A DNA stretch of 42,953 nt from Spirochaetaceae bacterium (GCA_016744925.1 JADGDJ010000012.1:1-42953), one strand, 5' to 3'. Numbered from the stretch's first letter, positions 22,745-32,402 are shown. Program-made: numbers and translations. The notes: generated from the letters alone by a model not told the origin.

Positions 22745-24367
22745 ATGATCAATCATGAAGGTTCACCGATTGCAAACAAAGGAAAGCTTCTCAACAGAAA
22801 ACCGATAATCGCTTACATCGGACTTCTTTTGGCAGTAGCTGCCATTTCCACCTTTTTTGCAACATCATCTATAATAACATCTGAAAAATTTGATCGGATG
22901 AACTTCATTGCACAGGTCAGAGCTCTGATTGAGAAGGCGGAACTTGAGCTTCAAATCGACATTGTTCGTTCTTTTGAAGCCACATCTTCTTTGGCATCGA
23001 AGGAGTCTTTAATTCGATGGTTTGACGGCGATGAGAATCCGATTATGAAAGAATTGGCTCTTTCAGAGATTAAAGTTCTGATGGATGAAAGGGGCTTTAG
23101 CAGTGCCTTTGCCGCCGATTTAGCAGAAGAACAGCTCTATCTTGGCCCAGACGAGGATTTCCCCCTTTCACGGGAAAACCCGGACGATTCGTGGTTTTAT
23201 GAAACCATCGAGATGGAACAGCCCATAGCGATCAACGTCGATCACAATAATAAACTCGATCAGACCATGCTCTGGGTTAATGCCCAGATTTATTCGAAAA
23301 ACCGGATTATCGGAGCCGCAGGAGTGGGTCTGAACATCAATGATATACATAGTCGACTCGCCAGTCTGGCACCGGGGAGAAATGGAATGATATTGCTGGC
23401 AGACAACATGGGAAGAATCAAATTAGCCCACCCTCCGGAAATGTATAATCGGAATTTGGGAAATGTTCTCAACGATAAGGCAAAGAAGTATGTGGATCTT
23501 GACAATGTAAAATCTTCTGACTTCGATTTTACAGATTCCATTTATGTCATTTCTGATATTAAAAATATGGATCTGAAAATGATCGTTGTTATAAATGTGG
23601 AGGACTTTTTATCCTCATCGCTGAGCATGAACCGGAAATACACCATAATAAGCATAGGTTTGCTTTTTGTTCTGGCTCTGGCTCTTCTGATGATTATACA
23701 GGAAATGAAACGAACCATCACCCAGCAGAAGAAAAATCAGGAGATTACAATACACTCCATGTCCATGCTGGCTGAACTAAAAGACCAGGAAACTGGTGAA
23801 CACCTCATAAGAACCAGTAAATACTGCCGAATTCTCGCAGAAGAGCTGAGCCGTCTACCGGAGTACAAAAATTACCTAAGCAGAGCGTACATCAAAGACC
23901 TGGAGCGCTCAGCGCCCCTTCACGATATAGGAAAAGTGGGGATCCCCGACCGGATCCTGCAGAAACCGGGTAATCTCACAGAAGAAGAATTTGAAGTGAT
24001 TAAATCTCATACGGTTATGGGTGCAGATGTATTAAGGAATGCTATGTCTCAACTCCGATATGAATCGTATTACAAGATCGGAATTCAGCTTGTTCGACAC
24101 CATCATGAAAAATGGGACGGATCCGGTTATCCCGATGGACTGGCTGGAGAAAAGATTCCTCTTTCCGCTAGAATTATGGCCATTGCCGATGTTTACGATG
24201 CACTCAGGTCTAAACGACCCTATAAAAAAGGCTTCACTCACGAAAAAACTATAAAAATCATAATCGAAGGATCGGGAAACCATTTTGAGCCGGCTATCGT
24301 AAGTGCTTTTGAGAGAAGAGAATCAGAGTTTAAGAGGATTTCAAGATCCCAATCATCTTCTTCTTAA
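22745..24367 (+). CDS. membrane-bound HD-GYP phosphodiesterase with Cache sensor
   Basis: 540 residues. A membrane helix (about 20-42), an extracytoplasmic dCache-type sensor (about 50-295; NPDDSWFYETIE and the strand LWVNAQIYSKNRIIGAAGVG), a second helix (about 299-320) and a cytosolic HD-GYP domain: HDIGKVGIPD (393-402) with the metal-binding His-Asp, and HHEKWDGSGYP (453-463). HD-GYP enzymes hydrolyse cyclic di-GMP, and the sensor probably controls this from outside. All canonical motif residues are present. No ribosome binding site is obvious before the ATG. Confidence 0.92.
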   Translation: MINHEGSPIANKGKLLNRKPIIAYIGLLLAVAAISTFFATSSIITSEKFDRMNFIAQVRALIEKAELELQIDIVRSFEATSSLASKESLIRWFDGDENPIMKELALSEIKVLMDERGFSSAFAADLAEEQLYLGPDEDFPLSRENPDDSWFYETIEMEQPIAINVDHNNKLDQTMLWVNAQIYSKNRIIGAAGVGLNINDIHSRLASLAPGRNGMILLADNMGRIKLAHPPEMYNRNLGNVLNDKAKKYVDLDNVKSSDFDFTDSIYVISDIKNMDLKMIVVINVEDFLSSSLSMNRKYTIISIGLLFVLALALLMIIQEMKRTITQQKKNQEITIHSMSMLAELKDQETGEHLIRTSKYCRILAEELSRLPEYKNYLSRAYIKDLERSAPLHDIGKVGIPDRILQKPGNLTEEEFEVIKSHTVMGADVLRNAMSQLRYESYYKIGIQLVRHHHEKWDGSGYPDGLAGEKIPLSARIMAIADVYDALRSKRPYKKGFTHEKTIKIIIEGSGNHFEPAIVSAFERRESEFKRISRSQSSSS

Positions 24368-24446
24368 AATGGATAATCTACAGAAAATACTGTATCTTAC
24401 ATAATATTGACTTTAACAAATTAAACATTAATAAGGATACAACAGT

Positions 24447-25613
24447 ATGAGACTTAAGGGTTTCCCGATTCATTATTATCTGATCATTCTATGCATTATT
24501 TTATCAACCCCTTCCTGTTCCCAGGTTTACGAAAAAGCAATGGATATAGAAGAAAGCTTGCTAAGTCCCTCGGTAATGGGAGAATCAGTTGAATATGAAG
24601 ACAGCAGCCTTTCCAAATCAAGAGTTGACTGGAATATGGATGAAATAGACAGCCATCTTGTCGCCGATACAGAAACTCCCGATAAGGCCAAAGAACAGAA
24701 AAGAATTTATTCGGGCGATGCCGATCTTCTTGTGGAAGATCTGGAAAAAACAAAGCTGGAGATAGAATCCTATGCAGGTCAGCTCGGTGGTTATGTCGAG
24801 TCCATGCACAGTAATTCTATTATAATTCGTGTTCCCGCTGCCAATTTTAATGAGGCCTTTAGCTGGATACTGGAGAAAGGTAAAGTCCGATATCAGTCCA
24901 TTGAAACGGCAGATGTCACTGAGTTTTACAATGACTTGTTCAGCAGACTGGAAATATCCATTATCTCAAGAGATCGATTGTATGAACTCTTAACCCGTGT
25001 CACCGATACGACCGAGCAGGTACAGATTTTGAAGGAGATCGGACGGTTAACAGAAGAGATTGAATCGACCAAACTTCTACTTCAGAGCCTTGAGAGTTTC
25101 ATATCCTACTCGAGGATCTCCATAAGCCTTGAATCGAGGCTGCAGCTGGACCAGCTGAGTAAACAGGAAATCCCCTTTAGCTGGATCCGGAATCTCTCTC
25201 CCCTTTATACATATGCCAACGACCTGAAGGCAAAAGTAGCAATTGATCCCGGTGAAAATTTTGCCGTTTTCGATAAAGAGGACATTTATGCGGCGGAAAA
25301 CTGGGACGGTGCAAAAATCCGTATTTCTACTGTTATCAATGATCCTGTTGGTGACGGAGAATTTTGGAAGAAGGCTCTTCTTTTTCACTTAAAAGACTAT
25401 TACGTCAGTGGAGAAGTGATTGAAACAAGCTTCGGGACTGAGACTGTCTACGGAGTTCTCTGGACCAGTAGAGACAGCGCAGCTTTCCAGTATTATACGG
25501 GAGTGGTGGTCGACAAAAAGCAGCTTCATCTTGTTGAGATCTTCTCTCCTCTGGAGAACAGAGATCTATTTGAGGGCATCTTTCAAGCTATGAAAGAAGG
25601 GGAATTGAAATAA
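24447..25613 (+). CDS. DUF4349-type lipoprotein (first of a pair)
   Basis: 388 residues. The signal sequence ends in STPSC (Cys24), so it is probably lipidated. The DUF4349 pattern covers about 90-230: EKTKLEIESYAGQLGGYVES, SNSIIIRVPAANFNEAFSWI, a coiled-coil helical pair (LKEIGRLTEEIESTKLLLQS), and YSRISISLES. The C-terminal part has no known motif. The downstream gene starts on its stop codon (TAATG) and has the same layout, so they are paralogues made together, perhaps acting as a pair in the envelope. Function of the family is unknown. Confidence 0.82.
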   Translation: MRLKGFPIHYYLIILCIILSTPSCSQVYEKAMDIEESLLSPSVMGESVEYEDSSLSKSRVDWNMDEIDSHLVADTETPDKAKEQKRIYSGDADLLVEDLEKTKLEIESYAGQLGGYVESMHSNSIIIRVPAANFNEAFSWILEKGKVRYQSIETADVTEFYNDLFSRLEISIISRDRLYELLTRVTDTTEQVQILKEIGRLTEEIESTKLLLQSLESFISYSRISISLESRLQLDQLSKQEIPFSWIRNLSPLYTYANDLKAKVAIDPGENFAVFDKEDIYAAENWDGAKIRISTVINDPVGDGEFWKKALLFHLKDYYVSGEVIETSFGTETVYGVLWTSRDSAAFQYYTGVVVDKKQLHLVEIFSPLENRDLFEGIFQAMKEGELK

Positions 25614-26626
25614 TGAGACATCTATCCGAAACAATATTGGTCCTGCTAATGTTCTTGATCTCCTCACAGCTATTTGCTGAAGAGAATTATCTGTATATCT
25701 CTGTCAATTCCACTGTTATGGCATCAGATCCTGATGATATGGCGCGAACACTTTCCGACTGGACTGAAAATCAAGGTGGATACTTCACACATTTGTCCAC
25801 AGATATGGTTATACTCCGCTTCCCCTGGAAAAAAGCCGGAGAATTCAGATCTTTTCTCGGAGAATCCAGCGACGATGTCTTTTCCTATTCTTCCAGTTCC
25901 ACTGATCTTAGAGAGAGCATACTCTCATACAAATCGGGGATTGAGGCCAGGACTGAGATCCTCCAAAAAAATATGGAACTGGTGGAGGACGCTGATTTCA
26001 GTGGAACTCTTTACCTGGAGCAGGAAATTTTGAGACTAATGAGCGAAATAGAACAGCTCAAAGGGGGATTGCGTAAAGCGGAGAATGACAGACTGATGGC
26101 CCAGGCCAATATCCAGATTAATTTTCAAAGTCACTCTCTTCCACAAAATATCCCCTCTTCCTTCGGTTGGATCAACACTCTGAATTTCTCCCATTTTATC
26201 GAGGGAGGCTTTTACGGTAAAGCCAGAGGTAGTTCCTATGATCTGGAATACCCCTCGGGATTTGCCCTTGTGGATAACAGAACATATTTCCGGGCCATCA
26301 GTCCTGAAGGGATCCGCTTCCAGATTCGAACGGAGAAAAACTATCCCCGGAAAGATCTCAATTTCTGGTCTTCGGCTCTTGTAAATCATATGGAGGAAAC
26401 AGGGTATCAGAAAAAAAATGATGGGGAAATAATTGAAACAAATAGTGGTTCAGAAATTTTTGCCATTGAGTGGGGCTTGTCCATGGGCAGCAGAGATTAC
26501 CTCTATATGACCGCAATTATTCCCTGGAGAAATAAGATTTATATTTTTGAAGCCGCTGGTGAAATAAATGCCTACAATGAATATGGTGATTCGATGACTA
26601 CAGCTTTAAAGAGCTTTTCTCCTTAG
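25613..26626 (+). CDS. DUF4349-like envelope protein (second of a pair)
   Basis: 337 residues with a cleavable signal peptide (ETILVLLMFLISSQLFAE). It has the same order of elements as its upstream neighbour: ARTLSDWTENQGGYFTHLST, TDMVILRFPWKKAGEFRSFL, a long helical pair (LYLEQEILRLMSEIEQLKGG) and QANIQINFQS, then a C-terminal domain of like length. Unlike the neighbour it has no lipobox cysteine, so it may be soluble in the periplasm. Start and previous stop overlap by one base, so translation is coupled. Confidence 0.78.
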   Translation: MRHLSETILVLLMFLISSQLFAEENYLYISVNSTVMASDPDDMARTLSDWTENQGGYFTHLSTDMVILRFPWKKAGEFRSFLGESSDDVFSYSSSSTDLRESILSYKSGIEARTEILQKNMELVEDADFSGTLYLEQEILRLMSEIEQLKGGLRKAENDRLMAQANIQINFQSHSLPQNIPSSFGWINTLNFSHFIEGGFYGKARGSSYDLEYPSGFALVDNRTYFRAISPEGIRFQIRTEKNYPRKDLNFWSSALVNHMEETGYQKKNDGEIIETNSGSEIFAIEWGLSMGSRDYLYMTAIIPWRNKIYIFEAAGEINAYNEYGDSMTTALKSFSP

Positions 26627-26645
26627 AATCAGGTCCTAATGCAAG

Positions 26646-26672
26646 AAACACCCGTTGGAAATCCGGGTGTTT
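26646..26672. terminator. bidirectional terminator hairpin
   Basis: AAACACCCG/CGGGTGTTT, 9-bp stem with a 9-nt loop, followed on the plus strand by TGTTATTATAATTTT and flanked by A's on the other side. It lies between the converging DUF4349 pair and small lipoprotein genes. Confidence 0.75.
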
Positions 26673-26677
26673 TGTTA

Positions 26678-27097
26678 TTATAATTTTCTGAGAACAATAT
26701 TCGTCGATGTCCACCAGCCATTATCTGTAAGAACCAGGGAAGTGTCAGTCAGAGAATAGTTTAAAATTCTCGTCGTGCTCGAATTAGGGATCAGGGTAAT
26801 TCTTCCGTAAATAAAATCTGTAGAGTAGGTACCGGACTCCAAAGTCGTATAATTTGTATTCCACCAGAATGTATCATCGTAACCACGGATTCGATAATTC
26901 CCCGTCTGATCTCCATTGAGGTCTACGGAAATAGCATTAAAGTCGTAATAAACATAGTATGAATCACTATTGGTACTGTAAAAACTGTCACTGACCCAGG
27001 TTCCCTCAAGCTGATCTGCTTCAACCAGGCCGCCCAGTGCACAGCTGTTTAATAGTAGAATTGATGTTATAGTAAAATACAGTAAATATTTTTTCAT
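26678..27097 (-). CDS. small lipoprotein, lipocalin-like
   Basis: 139 residues from ATG 27097 (the ATG two codons upstream sits too close to GGGAG). The signal sequence ends at the lipobox NSC (Cys19). The mature part is short beta strands rich in Tyr, Thr, Ser and Asp (LEGTWVSDSFYS, YDFNAISVDLNGDQTGNYRI, TLVLTDNGWW-type ending), a lipocalin-like pattern seen in many small bacterial lipoproteins. The family is not certain. It probably sits in the outer membrane or periplasm. Its transcript ends in the shared terminator. Confidence 0.7.
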   Translation of the reverse strand: MKKYLLYFTITSILLLNSCALGGLVEADQLEGTWVSDSFYSTNSDSYYVYYDFNAISVDLNGDQTGNYRIRGYDDTFWWNTNYTTLESGTYSTDFIYGRITLIPNSSTTRILNYSLTDTSLVLTDNGWWTSTNIVLRKL

Positions 27098-27266
27098 GTT
27101 CATCTCCCATTGTTTTCAATTTCTTAAACAATGTTCCCCCATCGAAGTGTTACTTTTTTCAAAAAATCAGTAGTATTGGATTTTACTATTGAAATAAAAG
27201 AGTCAGTCACTTACATTAGTGTTCATAAACTTTTTTAGTCCGAACAAAGCAATAGGAGATAATTTC

Positions 27267-27446
27267 ATGCTTAATGCAGAAGACGTAAACAAAACAATAT
27301 ATATGAGCGCTGAGAATACATCTGATCAGGGATCCTGCGGGTGTGGATGTGGTTGTGATTCAAAAGAAAATGAGGAAAAGAATGATTCTAACGAATCTGA
27401 AAATTCTGACTGCGGATGCGGTTCTGACTGCGGTTGCAAATCCTAA
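27267..27446 (+). CDS. cysteine-rich microprotein
   Basis: 59 residues from ATG 27267, which has AGGAG at a good distance; the frame is open to ATG 27219 but without a binding site. Cysteines occur as SCGCGCGCDSK and then DCGCGSDCGCKS: eight in all, separated by an acidic, Asn/Glu/Ser-rich linker. Such CxC repeats can bind metal or carry modifications as in ribosomally made peptides, but no maturation enzyme is next to it. No signal peptide. No relative is recognised. Confidence 0.65.
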   Translation: MLNAEDVNKTIYMSAENTSDQGSCGCGCGCDSKENEEKNDSNESENSDCGCGSDCGCKS

Positions 27447-27455
27447 ATGACCTGG

Positions 27456-27486
27456 GGAGCTGTTTCCTTCGTAAAGATTCAGCTCC
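27456..27486 (+). terminator. weak hairpin after the microprotein gene
   Basis: GGAGCTG/CAGCTCC, 7-bp stem with a 17-nt loop. No T-tract follows on either strand, so termination is doubtful. Confidence 0.3.
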
Positions 27487-27490
27487 GATT

Positions 27491-30070
27491 TCACTCGGGA
27501 ATAAGCAATAAAAGTCTCCTGCCGGCGCTCTCCTGAACGTCCTCTTTATTCCATCGACCCTTGTGATATTTCACATCAATCCAATCTTGAATAAAATCAT
27601 CATAGTGTTTATGAAAGGGATGCCCGCTCTGCCCCGTGGGGTGTATAAAAACTGATTGAGAGGGATCTACCGGATCCACAATTGAGCGTTGAGAGACACA
27701 GGACGTGACTTTATAGGGATCGGACAATATCCAGTGACTTTTATTGACTGTATTGGTCGATCCGGGAGCTGCATAAGGCCCCCGATTGAACATATTTTCG
27801 ATGAGACCAATTCCCGATTCACCGAGACTAGCATTTCTGAATTCAATGGTGTGCACTTTACCCCACTCCCATTTTGAAGGGAACTTCCCGAGTTGTTCCC
27901 GTCCTTCAAAAAGACCTCCAATAAGAGAAACCGCCAGAATATCATCTTTGTTTTCAACTGCTTTAGTCAATTTATCATCCCAGAGAATATGTTCCGGATG
28001 TTGTCTGAGATACTCAAATGCCGATTCCATAGCGGGCACATGCCCAGGTATTTCTTTCCAGTTCACAACATTATCACGAAATGTATTTACGATTACCTGA
28101 TACCAGATAAACTCGTAAACAGCAGCACCGGAGCTCTTTGTATCCATGATGAAATCCCACTCATTCAGGCTTTTCATAGCCTCTTCAAGAAACTTCATAT
28201 TTTTTTCATCATCCGGCTCTTCGCTGAGAATACCCTCTTTAACTCTCCCTATTTTTTTCTCTTTCCAGAGCCCATAGGAATATTCAAGGGAGAGACGATT
28301 AAGCTCTGCAATCAACTCCTTTGCATGAAGAGAAAAGAGATCTCCTTGTATATCCATCATATTTTCAATGGTTACAGACTTACCCGAACTGTTAATGCGC
28401 TCGAGAATCTGACGAGCTCTATATCCATTGGGATTTTCCAGTCCGATCAGATATTCATAGGCGGGAGAAATGACCGGATTATTGGCAGTCACAATATATT
28501 TTTTTTCCGGATTGATAATTCCAGGCAGCAAGTCAAAAGGAATACTTCCTATCCAACCATCTCCCCCGGAACCCGATCCGGGGACCTTACCGAGATGTCT
28601 TGTCCTGACGGGATGTTTTCCTGTCGCCTGATAGGCTATATTGCCGAGTTTATCCGCATAGACAAAGTTCTGTCCCGGAACATACCATCGAGACAAACCC
28701 TCTCGAAATTGTGACATCGTCGATGCTCTGTTTATAGCGAAAAGAGAGCTCATCAATTGAGAGGGTTCAAGAGCCACCCATGAAAGAGAAACCGCTGTGA
28801 GCCCTACATTTTCGGGAAAATCCCATGCCTGGTCGATGTAATATCCTCCCAGTCCTGAAAAAGCCTCAAGATCAGACAGAATTGGACCTCTGACAGTTTT
28901 TCTTACTCTGTGCACGACCGGTTCATCCTCTCCTTCCCGATAGATTGTCTCCAGGGATATATCCATATCCTCCCAACCGCCGTTGTTCCAGTACTGATCG
29001 GGGTTAACCGGGTTGATTTTCTCGATAAAATAGTCCTGAACATCACCGTATTGATTGGTGACACCCCAGGCGATATCGTCATTCTGACCTGTGACGATAC
29101 CCGGAATTCCCGGAAATGAGTAACCCCTCAGATCCAGTTTCTCCCGGTGATTAACCAGATGAAGACCCACTTCGTACCAGATTGATGGCATCTGAACTCC
29201 CAGGTGCATATCGTTGGCGACCAAAGGGTGGCCGGATTTAGTCAATTCCGGTCCTATAACCCAGCTATTTGATCCCAGACCTTCTCCTCCATTTCTCACA
29301 AAAGTCATTTTATGAATAGGAGGATCGGGGAAATCCGCCGAATTGATATTCCAGTAATCTCTGAATTTATTCAATTCATCCATTGAAACAATATAGGGCA
29401 TATCTTTTCTATAAGCAGTGTTATAGGCTTCCAGAAGAGGAAGCCCTCCCGATCGCATGACTTCGATTATTCGCTTCTCAACGGCCATGTTCACACTCAG
29501 ATCGTAGGCCATCATTTTTGCCCATGTAAGTGTGTGTACACCGGTCCACTCTGCGATCTTTATATCGACTCCGGTCAGGGATAAAATGGCGAATTCCAAT
29601 CCCAATCGTGAGGGTTTTCTCGTTGAGATATAGGCATTTACACCGCGGCAATATGAATCGAGGTTCTCTTTATCTACACCTTTGAGCTGACTGTACTCCA
29701 GGGAGGCAATTTTTGCGAAACCCATAGTCCTGAGAAATCGGTCAGTGTCTACAAGCGAATCTCCCAGTAATTCACTCAGGCTTCCCGATCCGATGCGTCT
29801 CCAGAACTCCATTTGCCAGAACCGGTCCTGTGCATGGGCATAACCCTGAGCAAAATAGAGGTCATCAGGGGTTTCCCCGTAAATATGGGGGACGCCATTT
29901 TCATCTCGATAGATTTCAACTGTTTTGGTAATTCCCTGAAGAAAGGTTTTTCCTCTTTCCTTAGGGAAAGGGCTTCTGATAAATACAATGATTGCCAGTA
30001 ATATTAATAGTAGAAGGGTAAGAAACCCTCCCCCGAACCACATCACTAATCCCGGTTTTCTTCTCTTCAT
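27491..30070 (-). CDS. penicillin acylase family Ntn-hydrolase
   Basis: 859 residues from ATG 30070 (AAGGAG upstream; the frame is open to 30142 but without a site). An N-terminal membrane helix (about 9-31) is followed by the alpha-subunit-like region (VEIYRDENGVPHIYGETPDD, AQGYAHAQDRFWQMEFWRRI) and the beta chain, whose new N-terminus would be Ser267 in LGSNSWVIGP. Family members are made as one chain, cut at this Ser, and hydrolyse amides such as beta-lactam side chains or acyl-homoserine lactones. The natural substrate is unknown. The membrane helix would tether it to the inner membrane. Confidence 0.93.
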   Translation of the reverse strand: MKRRKPGLVMWFGGGFLTLLLLILLAIIVFIRSPFPKERGKTFLQGITKTVEIYRDENGVPHIYGETPDDLYFAQGYAHAQDRFWQMEFWRRIGSGSLSELLGDSLVDTDRFLRTMGFAKIASLEYSQLKGVDKENLDSYCRGVNAYISTRKPSRLGLEFAILSLTGVDIKIAEWTGVHTLTWAKMMAYDLSVNMAVEKRIIEVMRSGGLPLLEAYNTAYRKDMPYIVSMDELNKFRDYWNINSADFPDPPIHKMTFVRNGGEGLGSNSWVIGPELTKSGHPLVANDMHLGVQMPSIWYEVGLHLVNHREKLDLRGYSFPGIPGIVTGQNDDIAWGVTNQYGDVQDYFIEKINPVNPDQYWNNGGWEDMDISLETIYREGEDEPVVHRVRKTVRGPILSDLEAFSGLGGYYIDQAWDFPENVGLTAVSLSWVALEPSQLMSSLFAINRASTMSQFREGLSRWYVPGQNFVYADKLGNIAYQATGKHPVRTRHLGKVPGSGSGGDGWIGSIPFDLLPGIINPEKKYIVTANNPVISPAYEYLIGLENPNGYRARQILERINSSGKSVTIENMMDIQGDLFSLHAKELIAELNRLSLEYSYGLWKEKKIGRVKEGILSEEPDDEKNMKFLEEAMKSLNEWDFIMDTKSSGAAVYEFIWYQVIVNTFRDNVVNWKEIPGHVPAMESAFEYLRQHPEHILWDDKLTKAVENKDDILAVSLIGGLFEGREQLGKFPSKWEWGKVHTIEFRNASLGESGIGLIENMFNRGPYAAPGSTNTVNKSHWILSDPYKVTSCVSQRSIVDPVDPSQSVFIHPTGQSGHPFHKHYDDFIQDWIDVKYHKGRWNKEDVQESAGRRLLLLIPE

Positions 30071-30250
30071 TGCAAATCTCCTTTTTAAAGGTTCAAGCAG
30101 ATTCAAATTGAGGAATGGGACACTGTTTAAATAAAGTAACACAGGGATGTTTGTTCTTTTTCTACAATGATCCCTCTTTTCAGTTTAATTGATGACCGGG
30201 GATAATTCACTTAAAATAATAGAAACTGCACTCCCCTTTTCAGGGATATT

Positions 30251-31228
30251 TTAATATTCCGTCCAGTCAAGATACCATCCCGTCGCGGGAACAGCTGTGT
30301 CATCCATAGATGAGTGCAGTTCCGATTCATTACTTCCGGCTACAGAACTGACTGCAAGGTCATAGACACCGTAAGCCAGAGCGCTGTTTTCAATGGTGTA
30401 TGTGAGTACTGAACCCGATCCGGTAGAACCGAGGTAGATCCATAAAAATGTACCGTGCTCACGATAGTAGACCCGGTAATCATCGGCTGCAGTTCCTATA
30501 TCAGCATCCCAGGAAATGGAGAAACTCGAACCTGTAAGGGGAATTTTCTGTCCGGGTTTATTAATTTCGGAAAAGTCAAGATTGATGCTTGTCACACCAC
30601 TCTCTCTGATCTGAACAAGTTCCATGGCACCCATGGTTAAAATTAGATCGTCATAGAGCTGGACTTCAAGAGTATAGAATCCTGCAGGAAGATTCTCTGT
30701 CAGACCCGATGCCAGACCTGAGGAATGAGTGATAACAAAGGGAACCTCTTCACCATTGAGGTTTTTCAGTAGAACTTCCACCGACTCGTTCCAAACGAGA
30801 GATTCATTCCAGACCAGAGAAAAAACGAGAGATCCATTCCCGCTGACTTCGTAGAGTACAATGGTCATTGTTGCGGTGCCCAATGGATCAACATTGAGTA
30901 TTCCCACACCTTCTGCGACGATCTGATCGGCACTGTTGTAAGCCCTGACTATAATCTGCCACTCTCCAAATTTAAGATCGGGGATCAGCACATTTGTATC
31001 ACCGGTAATTATGTCAAAAGAATCACCTTTATCATTGGCTCCCTCCAAATGATAGGAAACGGGAATGACGTCCAGATCGGATGAGACAGATCTCATAGTA
31101 TCCAGAGTGAGGTTCATCTCACCAGAGCTCTGCAAATCCAATAGAGGAATGGAACAGGATGATATGAAAAGTATTATGGTGGCAAAAAAGCCTGTTGTTA
31201 AAAAAAAAGATTTATTTTGGAATTTCAT
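30251..31228 (-). CDS. lipoprotein with fibronectin-III-like domain (tandem paralogue B)
   Basis: 325 residues, with a signal sequence ending in the lipobox ISSC (Cys25). Two beta-sandwich-type regions: an N-terminal one (about 35-130) with repeated Ser/Asp strands, and a C-terminal one (about 225-320) like fibronectin type III (SSFSISWDADIGTAADDYRV). An internal repeat LVWNESLVWNES lies in between. It is similar in design to the next minus-strand gene and is likely a cell-surface adhesin or binding protein; the ligand is unknown. GAGGAG precedes the ATG. Confidence 0.75.
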   Translation of the reverse strand: MKFQNKSFFLTTGFFATIILFISSCSIPLLDLQSSGEMNLTLDTMRSVSSDLDVIPVSYHLEGANDKGDSFDIITGDTNVLIPDLKFGEWQIIVRAYNSADQIVAEGVGILNVDPLGTATMTIVLYEVSGNGSLVFSLVWNESLVWNESVEVLLKNLNGEEVPFVITHSSGLASGLTENLPAGFYTLEVQLYDDLILTMGAMELVQIRESGVTSINLDFSEINKPGQKIPLTGSSFSISWDADIGTAADDYRVYYREHGTFLWIYLGSTGSGSVLTYTIENSALAYGVYDLAVSSVAGSNESELHSSMDDTAVPATGWYLDWTEY

Positions 31229-31258
31229 ATTGTTCTCCTCTTTGGTTTACCTGAAAAT

Positions 31259-31287
31259 CCCCCTTTTCACTTATTGAAAAGAGGGGG
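31259..31287 (-). terminator. rho-independent-type terminator
   Basis: CCCCCTTTTCA paired with TGAAAAGAGGGGG (11 bp, small bulge), with ATTTTC following on the minus strand. It lies right after the stop of the upstream paralogue (31294). Confidence 0.55.
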
Positions 31288-31293
31288 AATATC

Positions 31294-32247
31294 TTATTCG
31301 CTTGTTATTGTAAAATTGTGATTGCTAGAACCGCTTCTGCTGCCATCAGTTGCCAATGCGATTACATCGAGTCTGTAGATCCCGGGATCGAAAGTACTAC
31401 CCACTGTTACAGTTGCACCACTGCCCGCTGAAGATCCATTTACATACCACATATAACTGATGGTTTCCGTTTCAAGGGGAGCCGATGCAGTAACAATCAT
31501 AGATGATCCCATTACCATCGTGTCGACGATTCCCGTTAAGCTGACTTCAATAGGATTATCAAGATCAACATCGATGCCGATATCGATTGTTCCACCGACA
31601 CTGTTCACCTCTGTAAAATCAAAAGTTCCCGCAGTTGTCTGCTCTGCTACAATTCGTACTGTTTCGACAGCTCCCATTACAACAGTGTCCGTTTCGAATA
31701 ACTGAAGAATCAGAGTGTAATACCCCGCATCCAGGGTGGTCAAACTGGAAGAAATACCCCCGGCCGTTTCGGTAAAAAGGGGCGAAATTTCACTCCCGCT
31801 ATAAGGGATCAATCGCGCGGAGACAACCGGATCAGCTATATCGTTAATATCCCATAGTACTGTGAGATCCAGAGGACCTGTGCCGTCGAGCGGTTTAACA
31901 ATGATATTTACGGAAGAAGTTTCTCCGCGGCTTACACTGACAGCTCCACTTCCCTGTCCGATGACCTGGCTGTTCACATTGAGTGCATCGATGGAAATAG
32001 TCCAGTCTCCCGGATACAACTCTTCAATCAGATTTGAAACAGAAGCCGTATTGAGAGTAAAAGATGAGCTGGAAGGCCCAATTCCCTCAATGACATATGA
32101 ATCGGCATCCATATCGAAAACCGGTAGCAGAGAGCGCCCGTCAACATTGTTAATTGATAAATTAATAGATCCCTCAGTAGTCGTATCAGGCATATCACAT
32201 GAGATTCCCAACGCGATAATAATAAGTGCAGTAAGTATATATTTCAT
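31294..32247 (-). CDS. lipoprotein, surface-domain type (tandem paralogue A)
   Basis: 317 residues from ATG 32247 (GGAGGGG upstream, inside the ATG at 32259). The signal sequence MKYILTALIIIALGISC ends in a lipobox. The mature protein is beta-rich with Ser/Thr/Val/Asp strands and PKD/Ig-like segments near the C-terminus (ISYMWYVNGSSAGSGATVTV, FDPGIYRLDVIALATDGS). It shares layout and phrases with its downstream neighbour (SLNLxI, LIEELYPGDWTI versus LIPDLKFGEWQI, VVMGAVETVRI versus LTMGAMELVQI). The two come from tandem duplication and are likely outer-surface proteins. Confidence 0.75.
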   Translation of the reverse strand: MKYILTALIIIALGISCDMPDTTTEGSINLSINNVDGRSLLPVFDMDADSYVIEGIGPSSSSFTLNTASVSNLIEELYPGDWTISIDALNVNSQVIGQGSGAVSVSRGETSSVNIIVKPLDGTGPLDLTVLWDINDIADPVVSARLIPYSGSEISPLFTETAGGISSSLTTLDAGYYTLILQLFETDTVVMGAVETVRIVAEQTTAGTFDFTEVNSVGGTIDIGIDVDLDNPIEVSLTGIVDTMVMGSSMIVTASAPLETETISYMWYVNGSSAGSGATVTVGSTFDPGIYRLDVIALATDGSRSGSSNHNFTITSE

Positions 32248-32362
32248 AATCCCCTCCATAGGTTTCTTTAGATATGACAGCTTTAAAGCAAAAAGTGTGC
32301 CATTAGTGTTTTAGAGGTTATATGAGCTTAGAGAGATAATTTATGAGGAGAAAGAGGTTTCA

Positions 32363-32402
32363 ATTACGATTCTGTAATCACAAGTAATTACGATTTTGTA
32401 AT
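32363..32402. promoter_or_regulatory. tandem palindromic operator-like pair
   Basis: Two copies of ATTAC-N6-GTAAT (32363-32378 and 32387-32402), 24 bp apart centre to centre, in the 175-bp gap upstream of the lipoprotein gene starting at 32247. The copies differ in one spacer base. This is probably a binding site for a dimeric regulator of the tandem lipoprotein genes. Confidence 0.55.

Noticed and set aside
27456-27486. Strong terminator after the Cys-rich microprotein
   Set aside because: Stem is present but there is no T-tract; listed only as a weak hairpin.
27893-28714. 273-codon plus-strand frame
   Set aside because: Antisense to the penicillin acylase gene; the acylase motifs are clear and this frame has no plausible domain.
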